This document shows, one piece after another, positions 1 through 11,124 of a stretch of DNA of 64,000 nt. Numbering within the stretch: the first letter of the stretch is position 1; each line of letters starts with the position of its first letter. A program made the translations under genes and the position numbers. Source of the DNA: Prorocentrum cordatum (lineage: Eukaryota; Sar; Dinophyceae; Prorocentrales; Prorocentraceae); the NCBI GenBank assembly GCA_963575745.1, contig CAUYUJ010014624.1, positions 324,907 to 388,906 of the forward strand, written 5' to 3'. Under the pieces are notes generated by a model. It worked only from the letters and a program-made list of their open reading frames with translations. It ran no database searches and was not told the origin of the DNA.

Positions 1-110
1 CGTCGCGACCCACCCCGCGACCCGCCCGCGACACGCCCCGCGACCCACCCGCGACCCGCCCGCGACCCACCCGCAACCCGCGAACCGGACCCACCCTGCG
101 ACCCACACTC
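1..110. repeat. 12-bp GC minisatellite (CGCGACCCACCC-like)
   Basis: Degenerate tandem units of about 12 bp built from CGCGACCCACCC / CGCGACCCGCCC fill the first 110 bases and recur at about 285-370. The same consensus in both blocks shows they are one family split by about 170 bp of non-repetitive sequence. No coding capacity is inferred. Confidence 0.85.
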
Positions 111-284
111 ACCAACCCACTACGGAGGAAAAGCCACCCGGTCCCGACAATTGACGTTTACTAATCGGTCCTGGGCGTTGACTAGACAGACTTGCCCTGT
201 TCGATGCATTCCTTGTGCGTTTATTAAACGGCTTCGCTTATCGGTATGATTCTGACGGGGTTGATTTTTGGTCTTCTACGCCCG

Positions 285-370
285 AGGCCCGCCCGCGACC
301 CGACAGCGACCCGCCCGCGACCCACCCGTGACCAATTTGCGACCCACCCGCGACGCGCCCGCGACCTACC
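285..370. repeat. Second block of the 12-bp GC minisatellite
   Basis: CGCGACCC(A/G)CCC-type units again, more degenerate than the first block. The stretch 370-536 between this block and the 480-bp array shows no gene. Confidence 0.75.
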
Positions 371-536
371 CAGATTGGGTTGAACGAAAACATCGGCGCC
401 TGCGGCGGGCTCGCAGCATAATGGGTAAAACTTTGGCGCCCGCCGCGGGCTTCTCCGGAGTCTCGCAAACTGCCGCCGCCCCGCCGCCCCTTCGCTCTCA
501 TCCGCATCTGCGGGGTGCCACGCATTTCTTTTGGCC

Positions 537-2456
537 AGAATGTGATTATGAGCATTCGGTCGCTGCTTCAGAGCGGGGCGGAGTTCAAACTCTGCGGTAT
601 CCCGGGCGCCGGGGGCATGGATATGTTTGTCTCCGACGCGGGGGGCCGCCCATCTGGCGCCCCACATGGGGGGCGCCCAGGCCGCGGCCGCCCAGCCTAG
701 GCCATCGCCCGAGCCGACGCCCAAACCGAGTTCACGGACCCAGAATAAATCGCGCTCAACCCAAATGATGGCAGCGACCCGTCGTCTATATCAGAAGATA
801 CTGGGGCGCTCTTGCCTCGGGGCCTGCCCGCCAACTCCGACGGCGAAGCAGCCGCCGTGGGGGGGGGGGGGGCGATCGGGCGGGTGATGCTTCAAATTAC
901 CAGGACAGGCATATCCTGACTGGGGACTAGGAGATGCTTTTGCTTGAACGGGAAAAAGGGCCCGACATTATGAGTGAGGACGTACCCGATCAAATCCCCG
1001 ATCGCATGAAATGTTTGGACAGAATGTGATTATGAGCATTCGGTCACTGCTTCAGAGCGGGACGGAGTTCAAACTCTACACTATCCCGGGCGCCGGGGGC
1101 GTGGATACGTTTGTCTCCGACGCGGGGGGCCGTCCATCTGGCGCCCCACATGGGGGGCGCCCAGGCCGCGGCCGCCCAGCCTAGGCCATCGCCCGAGCCG
1201 ACTCCCAAACCGAGTCCACAGACCCAGCCTAAATCGCGCTCAGCCCAAATGATTGCAGCGACCCGTCGTCTATATCAAAAGATACTGGGGCACTCTTGCC
1301 TCGGGGCCTGCCCGCCACCTCCGACGGCGAAGCAGCCGCCGTGGGAGGGGGGCGATCGGGCGGGCGATCCCTCAAATTACCAGGACAGGCATTTCATGGC
1401 TGGGGACTAGGAGATGCTTTTGCTTGAACGGGAAAAAGGGCCCGACATTATGAGCGAGGACGTGCCCGATCAAATCCCCGATCGCATGAAATGTCGAGAC
1501 AGAATGTGATCATGAGCATTCGGTCACTGCTTCAGAGCGGGACGGAGTTCAAACTCTACACTATCCCGGACGCCGGGGACATGGATATGTTTGTCTCCGA
1601 CGCGGGGGGCCGTCCATCTGGCGCCCCACATGGGGGGCGCCCAGGCCGCGGCCGCCCAGCCTAGGCCATGGCCCGAGCCGACGCTCAAACCGAGTTCACG
1701 GGCCCAGAATAAATCGCGCTCAACCCAAATGATGGCAGCGACCCGTCGTCTATATCAAAAGATACTGGGGCACTCTTGCCTCGGGGCCTGCCCGCCACCT
1801 CCGACGGCGAAGCAGCCGCCGTGGGAGGGGGGCGATCGGGCGGGTGATCCCTCAAATTACCAGGACAGGCATATCATGACTGGGGACTCGGAGATGCTTT
1901 TGCTTGAACGGGAAAAAGGGCCCGACATTATGAGCGAGGGCGTGCCCGATCAAATCCCCGATCGCATGAAATGTCGAGACAGAATGTGATCATGAGCATT
2001 CGGTCACTGCTTCAGAGCGGGACGGAGTTCAAACGCTACGCTACCCCGGACGCCGGGGACATGGACATGTTTGTCTCCGACGCGGGGGGCCGTCCATCTG
2101 GCGCCCCACATGGGGGGCGCCCAGGCCGCGGCCGCCCAGCCTAGGCCATCGCCCGAGCCGACGCTCAAACCGAGTTCACGGGCCCAGAATAAATCGCGCT
2201 CAACCCAAATGATGGCAGCGACCCGTCGTCTATATCAAAAGATACTGGGGCACTCTTGCCTCGGGGCCTGCATGCCGCCTCCGACGGCGAAGCAGCCGCC
2301 GTGGGAGGGGGGCGATCGGGCGGGTGATCCCTCAAATTACCAGGACAGGCATGTCATGACTGGGGACTAGGAGATGCTCTTGCTTGAACGGGAAAAAGGG
2401 CCCGACATTATGAGCGAGGACGTACCCGATCAAATCCCCGATCGCATGAAATGTCG
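537..2456. repeat. Four tandem copies of a ~480-bp unit
   Basis: The anchor AGAATGTGAT starts at 537, 1021, 1501 and 1981, giving periods of 484, 480 and 480. Copies differ by scattered substitutions; the first is the most divergent and carries an extra G run near 860. The last copy ends abruptly near 2456. Each unit can be read as a ~99-residue ORF because 480 is divisible by three, but the reading has no recognisable domain and ends in different ways between copies, so it is treated as a macrosatellite and not a gene. Confidence 0.9.
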
Positions 2457-2579
2457 ACGTGGGTGGGCGCGCAGCGCCAGACCAGTGGCCGGGAATATCA
2501 TGGTTCTCAGGTTTCATACGATTCAATCATTAAATGTCATGGTGTGTTCCCCGGAATATCAGCTCTACGCAATGCTGAA

Positions 2580-3289
2580 GAACTGATCGGGGGAAGACAA
2601 TTCGCGCGCAATCAAAAATATGTTCGCGAAGTGGTGCTCGCGCGAACTATTAGAGGATTAATCTTGGAGCATCCTAAGACGCTCGTGCTATTTGTATTCG
2701 ACAAATCTCCATTCGAGTGTGCATGTGGTTATGGCGCCGAAGATCTCTGGGGCCGCATGAGTAAGCGGAGTGCGGGGAAGGCCCGACCCATGGCCGACCT
2801 CATGCTATACATGCTCCGTCGCTCGACAGACCTCGTCAGGAATTTTGGGGCATGGCGTTCGCTCACGGAAGTTCTGGAGTTTCTATGCGCGGACGGATGC
2901 GATTACCAAACCCTTGGATTGGGGATGCATGGAGTATCCATGCGTCGCTGGACGCCGTTCAAATCGTTGATATTCTGAGCGGCGGCTATGATTGCGACTC
3001 AGTTGGCAAAGTAGATAACTTCCGGTGCTCCTCGACAAAGGACGAACGCATCACCGAACACCCACTTGAACAGGATGTGGAAACACAAATAAACGATTGG
3101 TGGAACCGACCAGTCCCCACGGTGATTCGAGCCACTCAAGGACATTCTGTTCGCATTGTAGACATGCAGTGGACGTACGTGCCGAATACTTATATCACAG
3201 TGTCCCAGAACCACGGCCCGTTCATACATGTTACCGCCAAGGAGATCTTATTCAGTCACAAGCAGGTGACGTTAGCAGACCCGAGATAG
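2580..3289 (+). pseudogene. Decayed tRNA 2'-phosphotransferase (Tpt1/KptA)-like relic
   Basis: Three plus-strand frames in sequence give pieces resembling the Tpt1/KptA family, which removes the 2'-phosphate left at a tRNA splice junction. Frame 3 (2451-2978) contains MADLMLYMLRRS, like the N-terminal 'LS.LLRH' helix. Frame 2 (to 3289) contains VIRATQGHSVRIVD, like the family signature IRAxQGHS. Frame 1 then gives EYLYHSV at about 3183-3203, like the LYHGT motif. The order matches the family, but the frame changes twice over 500 bp, so this is either a pseudogene or an intron-split gene whose junctions I cannot place. The later HVH-type motif was not found. Assignment rests on short motifs only. 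Confidence 0.45.
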
Positions 3290-4640
3290 ATGACGAGCTG
3301 CTTGCTTTCTTGGTTGTAATGCATTCAGGTTCTTCCCACTGGCACTCGCGCCGTTGTTCCTGACATTGCCCAGTCTCTCCCTGTGTCTCAGCCAGGCGGA
3401 CCAGCCTACGGAGCCAGAGCAGGTGCCAACGATTCAAGGGCGTCTCGACCCTGCAGATCAGCATTCGGGAGGGGCCATCGGCTCCCCCACGGAAGGGAAT
3501 TCCTGGATTGCGCGCCTGGACCAGCAGAAGAACTGGGGTGGCATTCTGCCGTTTCATGAAAGGGGGGTCGATTACGGCAACAAGTTCAGGTTCACCCCCG
3601 AAGGGTATGTCATTTCCGAAGATATGCGTGGGCTGATGTTGACAAAGTCATCATTGTGAACAGACTGACGGCTGGCTGTCATCTGACGCGTCGTTGTCAA
3701 ATATTTACGACGATTGGATGTGCAGAGAGTTCATATTGGACTCTGGAAATATTGGCTTTCTTGCAAGCAGACGAGACTTTCCTAGATCCGTTACGATGGA
3801 AAACGGTACGATCAGCCGCAGGCACACGACTGGAGATATGCTTCTGTTAACTTGCATAGTGTCCGCGTACGAGTGCGCCATTGCCCCGAATACAGCGCGT
3901 CTGCAGCTAGATCCCGAAAGTATCGCGCATGCCATGAACAGCCATCCGTTGACCAAATAGACCGCAGTCTGAAAGAGAAACGGCTCTCAATCTTGATATT
4001 TGGTTCTGAAGGGGATCAGTCGTATGATTCCAAAGCAAAGGAGGGCAGGACAATTCGTTCCTCGCAGGTTGCCGATGGTAATCTGCGGTCCCATGGTCCG
4101 TTCAAAAGGCAGTTGTTCAATGATGACAAGAGAACTGCGAAGCCGAATGCGGGGATGAATTGTCTTGCCAGGACAGCGGGGTCCCTTCCTTCTTGGACGG
4201 CTGACCACAAAGACAGCAACCCGCCATTCCGATACGAGCCATTTTCAATTCCTGGAGTTACCCAAGAAGAGGTCATGCCATAGAACAAGTGGATGAGGGG
4301 CAACGCCAGGGTCGTCGAGTGGCGGGCCGCAGCGTGGAGACACATCGACCCAGCGGGGGCGGATGTGTTTTGCGCATAGCTAAAGGTCGGATGGGGGCTC
4401 GGGGGGGAGGGGGGGGGGCTCGCGGCGGGTGGAACTGACCTCCTTGCGGCCGCGCGGTTGGCGGGTGCTTGTGCGGGGAAGCAAGGGGGGATTCAGTCTT
4501 TCATTGAGCATGGCCCATGCTCCCGCGTTGGCCCTCCCGTCGCAAATGCCAGGGCCCGAAGAATCGGCCGCGCTTGAACCCAAAAGAAGCAAACGAAATG
4601 CACGATGGGGTTACCAGAGCTCGGCCCCCACCCCAATTTC
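3290..4640. other. Region without a convincing gene
   Basis: Short ORFs on both strands overlap one another and none shows a recognisable domain or sustained codon bias. G-rich runs occur at 4387-4430. This may be more remnant of the decayed gene to the left, but that cannot be shown. Confidence 0.5.
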
Positions 4641-5311
4641 TACGTCGTCGATCGGCAGTATGCGGATGAACCTGAGATCGTGCCCGAGGAGTTTTCAGAT
4701 GTCACATGCATGAATATGTTTACACATATATGTCTATATGTGTAGACATACAAATGCGCGAGTAACCCGCCCTGCATGGATTGGCATACTGAGGAGTCGC
4801 TACACTTTGACATTGCGAAGACCAATAACCCTTGACCTCTCGGAAAGGTGATGGATGTTTGCGAGGGCCAAAGATGGAGTGCTGAAGGGTCCCCAGGACG
4901 ATTTGCTGTTAAAACTTCCAGACATGATCTGGCAGTACAGCGTGTAAGTTCGTCTTGCAGTGCGTGGCCGTTGGCGCAATTTTCGGTGAATGCGATGGCG
5001 GAGACGCTGTTGCCGAGATGGTCGGCAAGGTTCTTGATAATTTCGTGGGAAAGGCGATTAAGCTTGCCCTTCTCGAGCACAGGCTCCTTCGCATAGTGAA
5101 CATAGTCAGACAATTTACCATGCACTTCATCGAACAATAGCGGCGCATTGTATTCCCGACAGAAATACAGCATGCGTTGGATGCCCAGGATGGGGAACAT
5201 TTCAAGAGGTGACAGGGCGGGCCTCTGCCCGCGGCAGACGCGGGGAGATTCGCGTGAACTTGACGAGCAAGTAAGAGCAGCAGTAAAAGTGTTCCGACCT
5301 GTTGGGAACAT
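4640..5311 (-). CDS. Possible exon or remnant, unknown protein
   Basis: A 223-codon minus-strand frame whose middle part has a balanced, protein-like composition: FREYN-like start near 5150, then LLFDEVHGKLSDYVHYAK, SHEIIKNLADHLGNSVSAI and ALQDELTRC, down to about 4900. The carboxyl part (below 4850) reads as low-quality sequence with no sign of conservation. No family is recognised and no ATG stands out as a start. It could be a single exon or a fragment of a decayed gene; a chance ORF is not excluded. Confidence 0.25.
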   Translation of the reverse strand: MFPTGRNTFTAALTCSSSSRESPRVCRGQRPALSPLEMFPILGIQRMLYFCREYNAPLLFDEVHGKLSDYVHYAKEPVLEKGKLNRLSHEIIKNLADHLGNSVSAIAFTENCANGHALQDELTRCTARSCLEVLTANRPGDPSALHLWPSQTSITFPRGQGLLVFAMSKCSDSSVCQSMQGGLLAHLYVYTYRHICVNIFMHVTSENSSGTISGSSAYCRSTT

Positions 5312-6880
5312 TCATCGCGGACTTGGGGGCCATGCTGAAGTCCGGGATCCTCGGCCAATGCAAACCGCGATGGCCCATCTCATCGGCCCCAACAGTGGAA
5401 GGAACCATTGCAGGGTAAATGCGAGGACATGCGGGGGCGATTGGTTGCTAAACATGGCCAGCAGATCGCCGCAGTTGCTAGTGGAATTATGCGCGCCTTT
5501 GCAAAGTGCGGATTCCCTGATATCGGCTTAGCCGATGTTGGCGCGTACACGGTGCCCCAAAGGACGGCATCGTGCCACAGTTTGCAGCTCCAGTTTTCGT
5601 GCTTTCGATAAATCAAGGATTTCGGAAGGGGACTACCGCCTGCTTAGCCGGCGGTGTTCCAGCGCCGCGTCCTTTGAAACCTATCGAGGTTGAAGAAGAG
5701 GGTTTTCGAAGTGCCGACTCAGTCGGTGCTTTTGCTGCTCTTGCTCTCCCCGCGGCGCCGGCGAGCGATGGGCTGGCTTGGGCGACCGATGCGCTGGCTG
5801 GCCCCTCCGATGGCCGCCCCCTCCGCGACGGCGCGCGCGGGCGGCCTGCGCGGCGCGACGCGCCGCCGACCCCGCCGCCGAGGTCGGGGCGGCGCCGCGG
5901 TGCTGAGGGGGAGTTGAGCAGGAACCGCGATGCTGGATCGAGGCTGTCTTCAACATCGCACAAACAGCCGAGGCAGCCGATGCTTTGGGCGCATCAGGGG
6001 TCAGAAGGACAACGGACAGAGCGCCGCGCATCGGGCGGGCGCCAGGCTTCGAGCGGACGCACGAACCAGAGCAATTACCACAGGAGCCAGTACCGGGGCC
6101 CATGGGTTATCGTTCATGATGATGATGATCATGTAACTGTTGGTAAAAGGAAATGGCAGCGTCGTTCTGCTGACGACCATGACTTTTACCATGGCATCCG
6201 TCGTGCGAGGTGAAGGGAGAAGGTGCTGGCAGCGGCGCAGCCGCGGTGGCGCTACTTGATGGAGAAGGATGGGGCGAAGTGCCCGCGCGTGGACCTCTAC
6301 GTCCACGTCTGACGCCCAGGGATATTCACGGGGGGATTCGTCGGTCCGTTTCGGCCTTCCGCGAGGGGGATCCCGCGGGATTCTCGGCGCCCCTTTCCAC
6401 TGGCGCTGTCAAAGTTTCTTGGGGTTTGGCGCCGGGTGGGGGGCAGTGTGCCCCGGGGGGGGCCGGGGCACTGCGGCGCTGTCTGGTGTAGATTCGATGC
6501 GTGGGGTTACGCGCCCCGCCTCGGTGGGAATCGCGATTCTGCTCTCTCCCGCCCGCTCCCTGCCTCCGCCGCCCGCCCATATCTAGGCTGCATTGGGGGG
6601 GCGCCTCTTGCGAGCGCCGCGGGCCCGCCAGCGTGCGAGGGTAAACGCGGCGAGTCGTCGTCGCCGTTATTCTTCCTCTCTTTTGCTCTCTTGTATACAG
6701 TATGGCTTAACGGATCACAGACAGCATGTCTTTCATGTCCATCATGGGCCATGATACCGATGCGTTAACATCACCATCACAGCTTGCGAAGGGAACCGTA
6801 TTCTTGTGGCGAATGTCTTCGACGGGTTTGTCGTCGTCGCCGTCGTCGGTGTCGTCGTCTTGGTGGGTACCTCTGTCGTC
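5312..6880. other. GC-rich region without a convincing gene
   Basis: The longest plus-strand frame (5572-6213) is Ala/Arg/Pro-rich in its centre and has no recognisable domain. A copy of the 13-nt hairpin motif, AGCCGAGGCAGCC (minus-strand sense), lies near 5966-5978. A short (ATG)n run occurs near 6117-6133. Confidence 0.5.
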
Positions 6881-7439
6881 CTCCTCTGCCCCTCCGCTTT
6901 TCCTCATCTTCTTCCCCCCCCCCTCCTCCTCCTCTCATCGCGCGCGCGCCCTTCTCTGTCCTCCTCGCTTCCCCCCTTGGCGCGCGCGCGGGGAGGGGCG
7001 GGGCGAGACGGAAAAGGGGGAGTTTTGTTGTGCTTACGTTGCTCGTACTTGGGTGCAGCATTGGGGCCCTCGCCGCCCCGATTGGGTTCGCTTCGTCCTA
7101 GCCAATACGCGCTCCACGACAGGTGCGCGTGGTCGACCCTGGCGGAGGGACTCTCCCCCCCTCTTCCGCTTCCCTCCCCTTTTTCCCTCCCATCCTTCCC
7201 ACATCCCTCGGCGGCGAGTCCGGGGGGGGGGAGAAGGGGCGGGCCTTCCCAGAAGGCTCGGACATCCCCCGGCCTTCTGAGTGGTCTCCTGTGTTTTTCC
7301 GAATACAGGAAATTGCCGAGAAGCCTTGCTGCCTTCTGAGGAGGACTTCTCCTTCCCATTTCCCCCCTTTGCTCGCCGCCGATCCCTCTCTCCCTCAGGA
7401 GGGGATTGACGCGGGCAGGGAGGAGAGGACGCGAGAGGG

Positions 7440-7682
7440 GAGAAAACAGCAACGGTGAAGGGCGTCAAAGGGAGGCGGGCTGAGCGGAAGGCAAGGAGAG
7501 GGAGCGGGAGCGGGAGGAGAGGGAGCGGGAGTGGGAGGGGAGCGGGCTGAGCGGGAGGAAGGAACGGAGAGGGGAAGCGGCGGAAACGAGGAGGGGGATC
7601 GGAGGGGAGGAGGAGGCGGAGGAGGAGGAGGAGGAGGAGGAGGAGGAGGAGGAGGAGGAGGAAGAGGAGCAGGAGGAGGGAC
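7440..7682. repeat. Polypurine block with (GGA)n microsatellite
   Basis: The plus strand is nearly pure A/G from about 7440, ending in an uninterrupted GGA run at about 7608-7665. It produces long low-complexity ORFs in several frames (Gly, Glu/Arg, or Ser/Pro on the other strand), none of which is a gene. Confidence 0.9.
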
Positions 7683-7889
7683 CACTGCACATTTGATATT
7701 CATCAGCGATACTGCAACAAACCTTCCCTCCAAGCCCCCCCCTTCCTAGGTTCTTACACGGATGCGCCATGTCTGGGATTTTCATACCACGAAAATATGT
7801 GGGTGTTGCGCCCTGACTTTCCGACATCGTGCCAACACGCAATGTCTAGAATGTTTACCATGCTAACCCGTGAACCTTCTGCAAACTCT

Positions 7890-8225
7890 TTAAAGCATGC
7901 GCGCGGAGCTAAGGCGAAAACCACATTTTGAAAACGGGCCGCCCTCCATCTGCTTAGTTCTTGCTACGTGTTCAGACGACTGCCCGCGGCGCGAAGGCGA
8001 GCGCCACATGTTTTTCAGCGTGCCGCCCTCCACTCGTGAATAGTCTGCAATGTTTAAGAACATTGTGCGCGGCGGTGAAGCGACGACCACATTTTGAAAA
8101 CGGACCGCCCTCCATCCGCTGAATTCTTGCAGACTGTTCAGACGAGGGTGCGCGGCGCCGAGGCGAGCACCACATGTTCTAAGCGGGCCGCCCTCCACCC
8201 GTGAAACCGTTGCACATCTCAAGCT
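7890..8225. repeat. Four diverged copies of a ~84-bp tandem repeat
   Basis: The core GCCGCCCTCCA recurs near 7938, 8021, 8106 and 8189, each copy flanked by CACAT-TTTGAAAAC-like or CACATGTT sequence upstream. Alternate copies are more alike, suggesting growth by a dimer of about 167 bp. Confidence 0.75.
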
Positions 8226-8284
8226 TCAGGAAAATTGATTGTGGGGGGGTCTCAGGCGAAGCGCCTGGCCCGCCATTTCGACCG

Positions 8285-8760
8285 GCCTCGGGGTGCGACA
8301 GGGAGGAGCTATCGATAAGGAAAAGGATCGGAGCGAGAAACAGGAGGAGGGAGAAGGGAGAAAAAGAAGGTGGGAGGATGAGGGGAAGGGGGCTGCAGGG
8401 CAGGAGGGCGAGGAAGGGAGAGGGAGCGGGAGAGGGGGAGGGAGCGAAGGAGTGACGGCAGGAGAGGGCGGATGTCATGCAACGAGGGGAGGAAGGGATG
8501 GGGAACAGGCAGGAGGATGGTGATTAGGGATGGGCGGGGGGGAGGGGGCAGGAGGACGAGGTGGAGCAGCCGCAGCAGGAGGAGAGAGGGTGAGGGAGAC
8601 GAAGGAGGAGAGGCAGGGAGAGGGGAAGGAGGGTGGGTGAGAAAAGGGAGAAGGAAGTGAGGACGAGGACGAGGAGAAGGCGAAGGCGAAGGAGGGGGAG
8701 GAGCAAGAGGAGATGACGAGGGCAAAGGCCACGGCGAGGATCCCTTCTCGGCTCGTCGTC
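8285..8760. repeat. Long polypurine tract
   Basis: About 470 bases with very few pyrimidines on the plus strand, made of irregular GGGAG/GGAGGA units. Both strands show long simple-composition ORFs, which are artefacts. Such mirror-like purine tracts can form triplex DNA; that is a general property and not shown here. Confidence 0.85.
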
Positions 8761-9074
8761 GTCGTCATCCTCGTCAGCCTCTTCCTCCTCTTCCTCCCCC
8801 TCCTGCGTGAGCTTGTGCTCCCAATTATGTTCCATGCGCAAGCTTCTGTCCGCAGGGGCGTGTTTCAAGTCTCTGGGTGTCAGTGAAGCTAGTGAGGCCC
8901 CCACCAAATAATGGAGGCGGCACATCAGCTTGGCCGAGCATCTGAGCGGTGTTACGAGCATGTTTTACCAAATAGTTTATTGTTGGTTTGTTCCTGCCCT
9001 CGCCGGGACTCGCCCACCAGGGTCTGAGATCAGAAAATCCTCCTTGCCATCCTCCTCAGACCCTCCTCCACGCA

Positions 9075-9186
9075 TATTTATCGTCGTCATCATCATCATC
9101 ACCCTCATCATCCTAATCATTCTCACCCTCATTCTCATCATCAGCATCATCATCGTGATCATAATCATGATCATGATCATCATCAC

Positions 9187-9218
<32 letters not shown>

Positions 9219-9290
9219 CCATCATCATCATCATCGTCATCGTCATCGTCACCATCATCATCATCATCATCATCACCATCATTATCCTGT
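9075..9290. repeat. (ATC)n / (TCATCA)n microsatellite
   Basis: About 215 bp of ATC repeats with interruptions by CTC, GTC and GAT triplets. The six-frame poly-Ile/Met/Asp/His readings are artefacts of the repeat. Confidence 0.95.
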
Positions 9291-11120
9291 CCCTGCCCAC
9301 TCCTCTCCCTCATTGCCTTCCATTGTTCCGCATCTTTTGTCACCCCTTCTCTTCCCCGAGAGTGGAACACCCTAGCGCTGCTAAAACAAACAATTGAACA
9401 CAAGTGTGAGTCTACCTCTCCCCGGAGCGAGCGCCGCATCCGATGAACTGTAGGCGCGAGCGACCGTTGGTCGGGGCGTTAAGTGGAGCGCCATCTGAAC
9501 GAATGCGGGATGCACCTCCTTCGACTTGTGCGAAACATAGCTGAGACTACCTCCTTTTCGGCGCCCCCAGCCCAAGAACAGCCCCTGAGTTTTTATCGAG
9601 GCGCCACAGAACACAACAAGCAAGCAACAAATAATCAGATTGAAGGATCTGGCACCTCCCTGCTGCCCAGAGGCCCCCCACGACCTAGCGGGCTGGGCAC
9701 AAAATTCGGCTTCTTGGTCCGGGGGCCTTCCTTTTGAGTTTCAAATATGGTTCTGAAATTGATTCATCGGTCGTGAGGATGTCCTCGTGGCTTTCTTTGC
9801 AACCCGCGGAACTCTTCGGCATCATCGAGCATTCCCTGTTGATTCCGATGGTTGTCCTGACGATGTTCGTAGGAGCCGTCATCCAAAATATTTCCCAAGG
9901 CATGCCAATTATTTCGTCAGAAGTCCGGAGTAATTCCTCAGGAATCCCCAACGTGACGAACGATGGTTCACGTATTTCTTTAGCAACCCTCCCTCAAGAA
10001 GCCTACGGATGCACATAGAAATCGTATTGATGCCATTGATGGTTCACATAATCCCGAGGACGTTCTCTTGTGATCTTTTGGAACGTTTACGGGATATCGA
10101 GGAATTCCTCCGGAATATGTTCAGGATTTCTTGCAGACCTACCACCCGGCTGGTTTAGGATTCAGGAGTCTTTCGGTCTCGGGTGGGTTCCTGAGGATTT
10201 CCGTTGGGACTCTAAGGACTGCCAGTGGGATTTTGCCCGGTTTTCCAGTGCACACTTCGCGGCAGCCCGCCACCGTCTTTCCAGCGCGTCGACGCGCCAC
10301 CTTCTGCTGGATGGTGCTCCCGCCGATGCGACGCGCGGCTTCCTCGCGCGACCAGCCAGGGACAGCGAGGCGCCCCCCTTGTCGCGGAGCGACACCCAAC
10401 CGCCAGGTCGCGGAGCGAGACTCCCGCCGACGCGCAGCCTCCCCGGTCGCGGAGCGAAGCTTTGGCCGATGCGGCGCGCAACGCCGGCCACCCCCCCTTT
10501 TGGAAGGGGGCCAGGGGGGCCGCGCGGGGGCAAGGGCGGAGGAGGGAAGTTTCGCTCCGGGGGGCAGGCGAGGCCGGCGCGGGGTCGGGGACGAGGGAGT
10601 GGAGGAGGGGGGGCCGACCTGGGTGGCGCGACCGCGCACTCGAGAAGTTCGGCCCCCGCCCACAACCCTGATGACGGGGCGGGATGCGTGCGCGCGGTTC
10701 CTAGCAGATCCTCCTCGTCCTCCTCCGAAAAAGGGGGGGTCCTCCACGACTCAAGCAGACAAGTTCCTCGACGATCTGTTTACGCAGTTGCTCTCGATTC
10801 AAGCTGACATTCCTGCAGGAAGCGAACTGGTGTTTGGATCCTGCCGGTTCCAGGCAGATCTTCCTCGTCTTCCTTCTTTGCCTTCTCTTCGTCATCCTCT
10901 TCATCGTCGTACATACCCCACCGATACAAATAATCCCCCCGCCGCACCGCCGCACCATCAGACGTGTCCGCCAACGTTTCGGCTGAGAGTCCTTACGACG
11001 CATTCTTCCTCTGAGGCGAAAGCCCACAGTTGCACGGATGACAGGCTGGTGGTTACCTAAATCTGGCGCTCGCCATGGAGCCGCCGCGCGCAACCGTTTT
11101 TCAAGCTTCCAGTAGTTACA
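9291..11120. other. Mixed sequence, no recognised gene
   Basis: Large overlapping ORFs occur on both strands between 10070 and 11060 but are Arg/Pro/Ala-rich and mirror one another, as expected for GC-rich non-coding DNA. A short element, GTCGCGGAGCGA, is repeated three times between about 10380 and 10460. 9730-10020 is less GC-biased and could be a small remnant, but no domain is seen. Confidence 0.5.
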
Positions 11121-11124
11121 AGGA

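Noticed and set aside
7034-7842. Several 110-218-codon ORFs around the (GGA)n block
   Set aside because: Low-complexity poly-Leu, Ser, Pro or Gly readings of a polypurine tract, open on both strands.
10131-11060. 309-codon plus-strand ORF
   Set aside because: Arg/Pro/Ala-rich, overlapped by equally long ORFs in other frames and on the other strand, with no domain.
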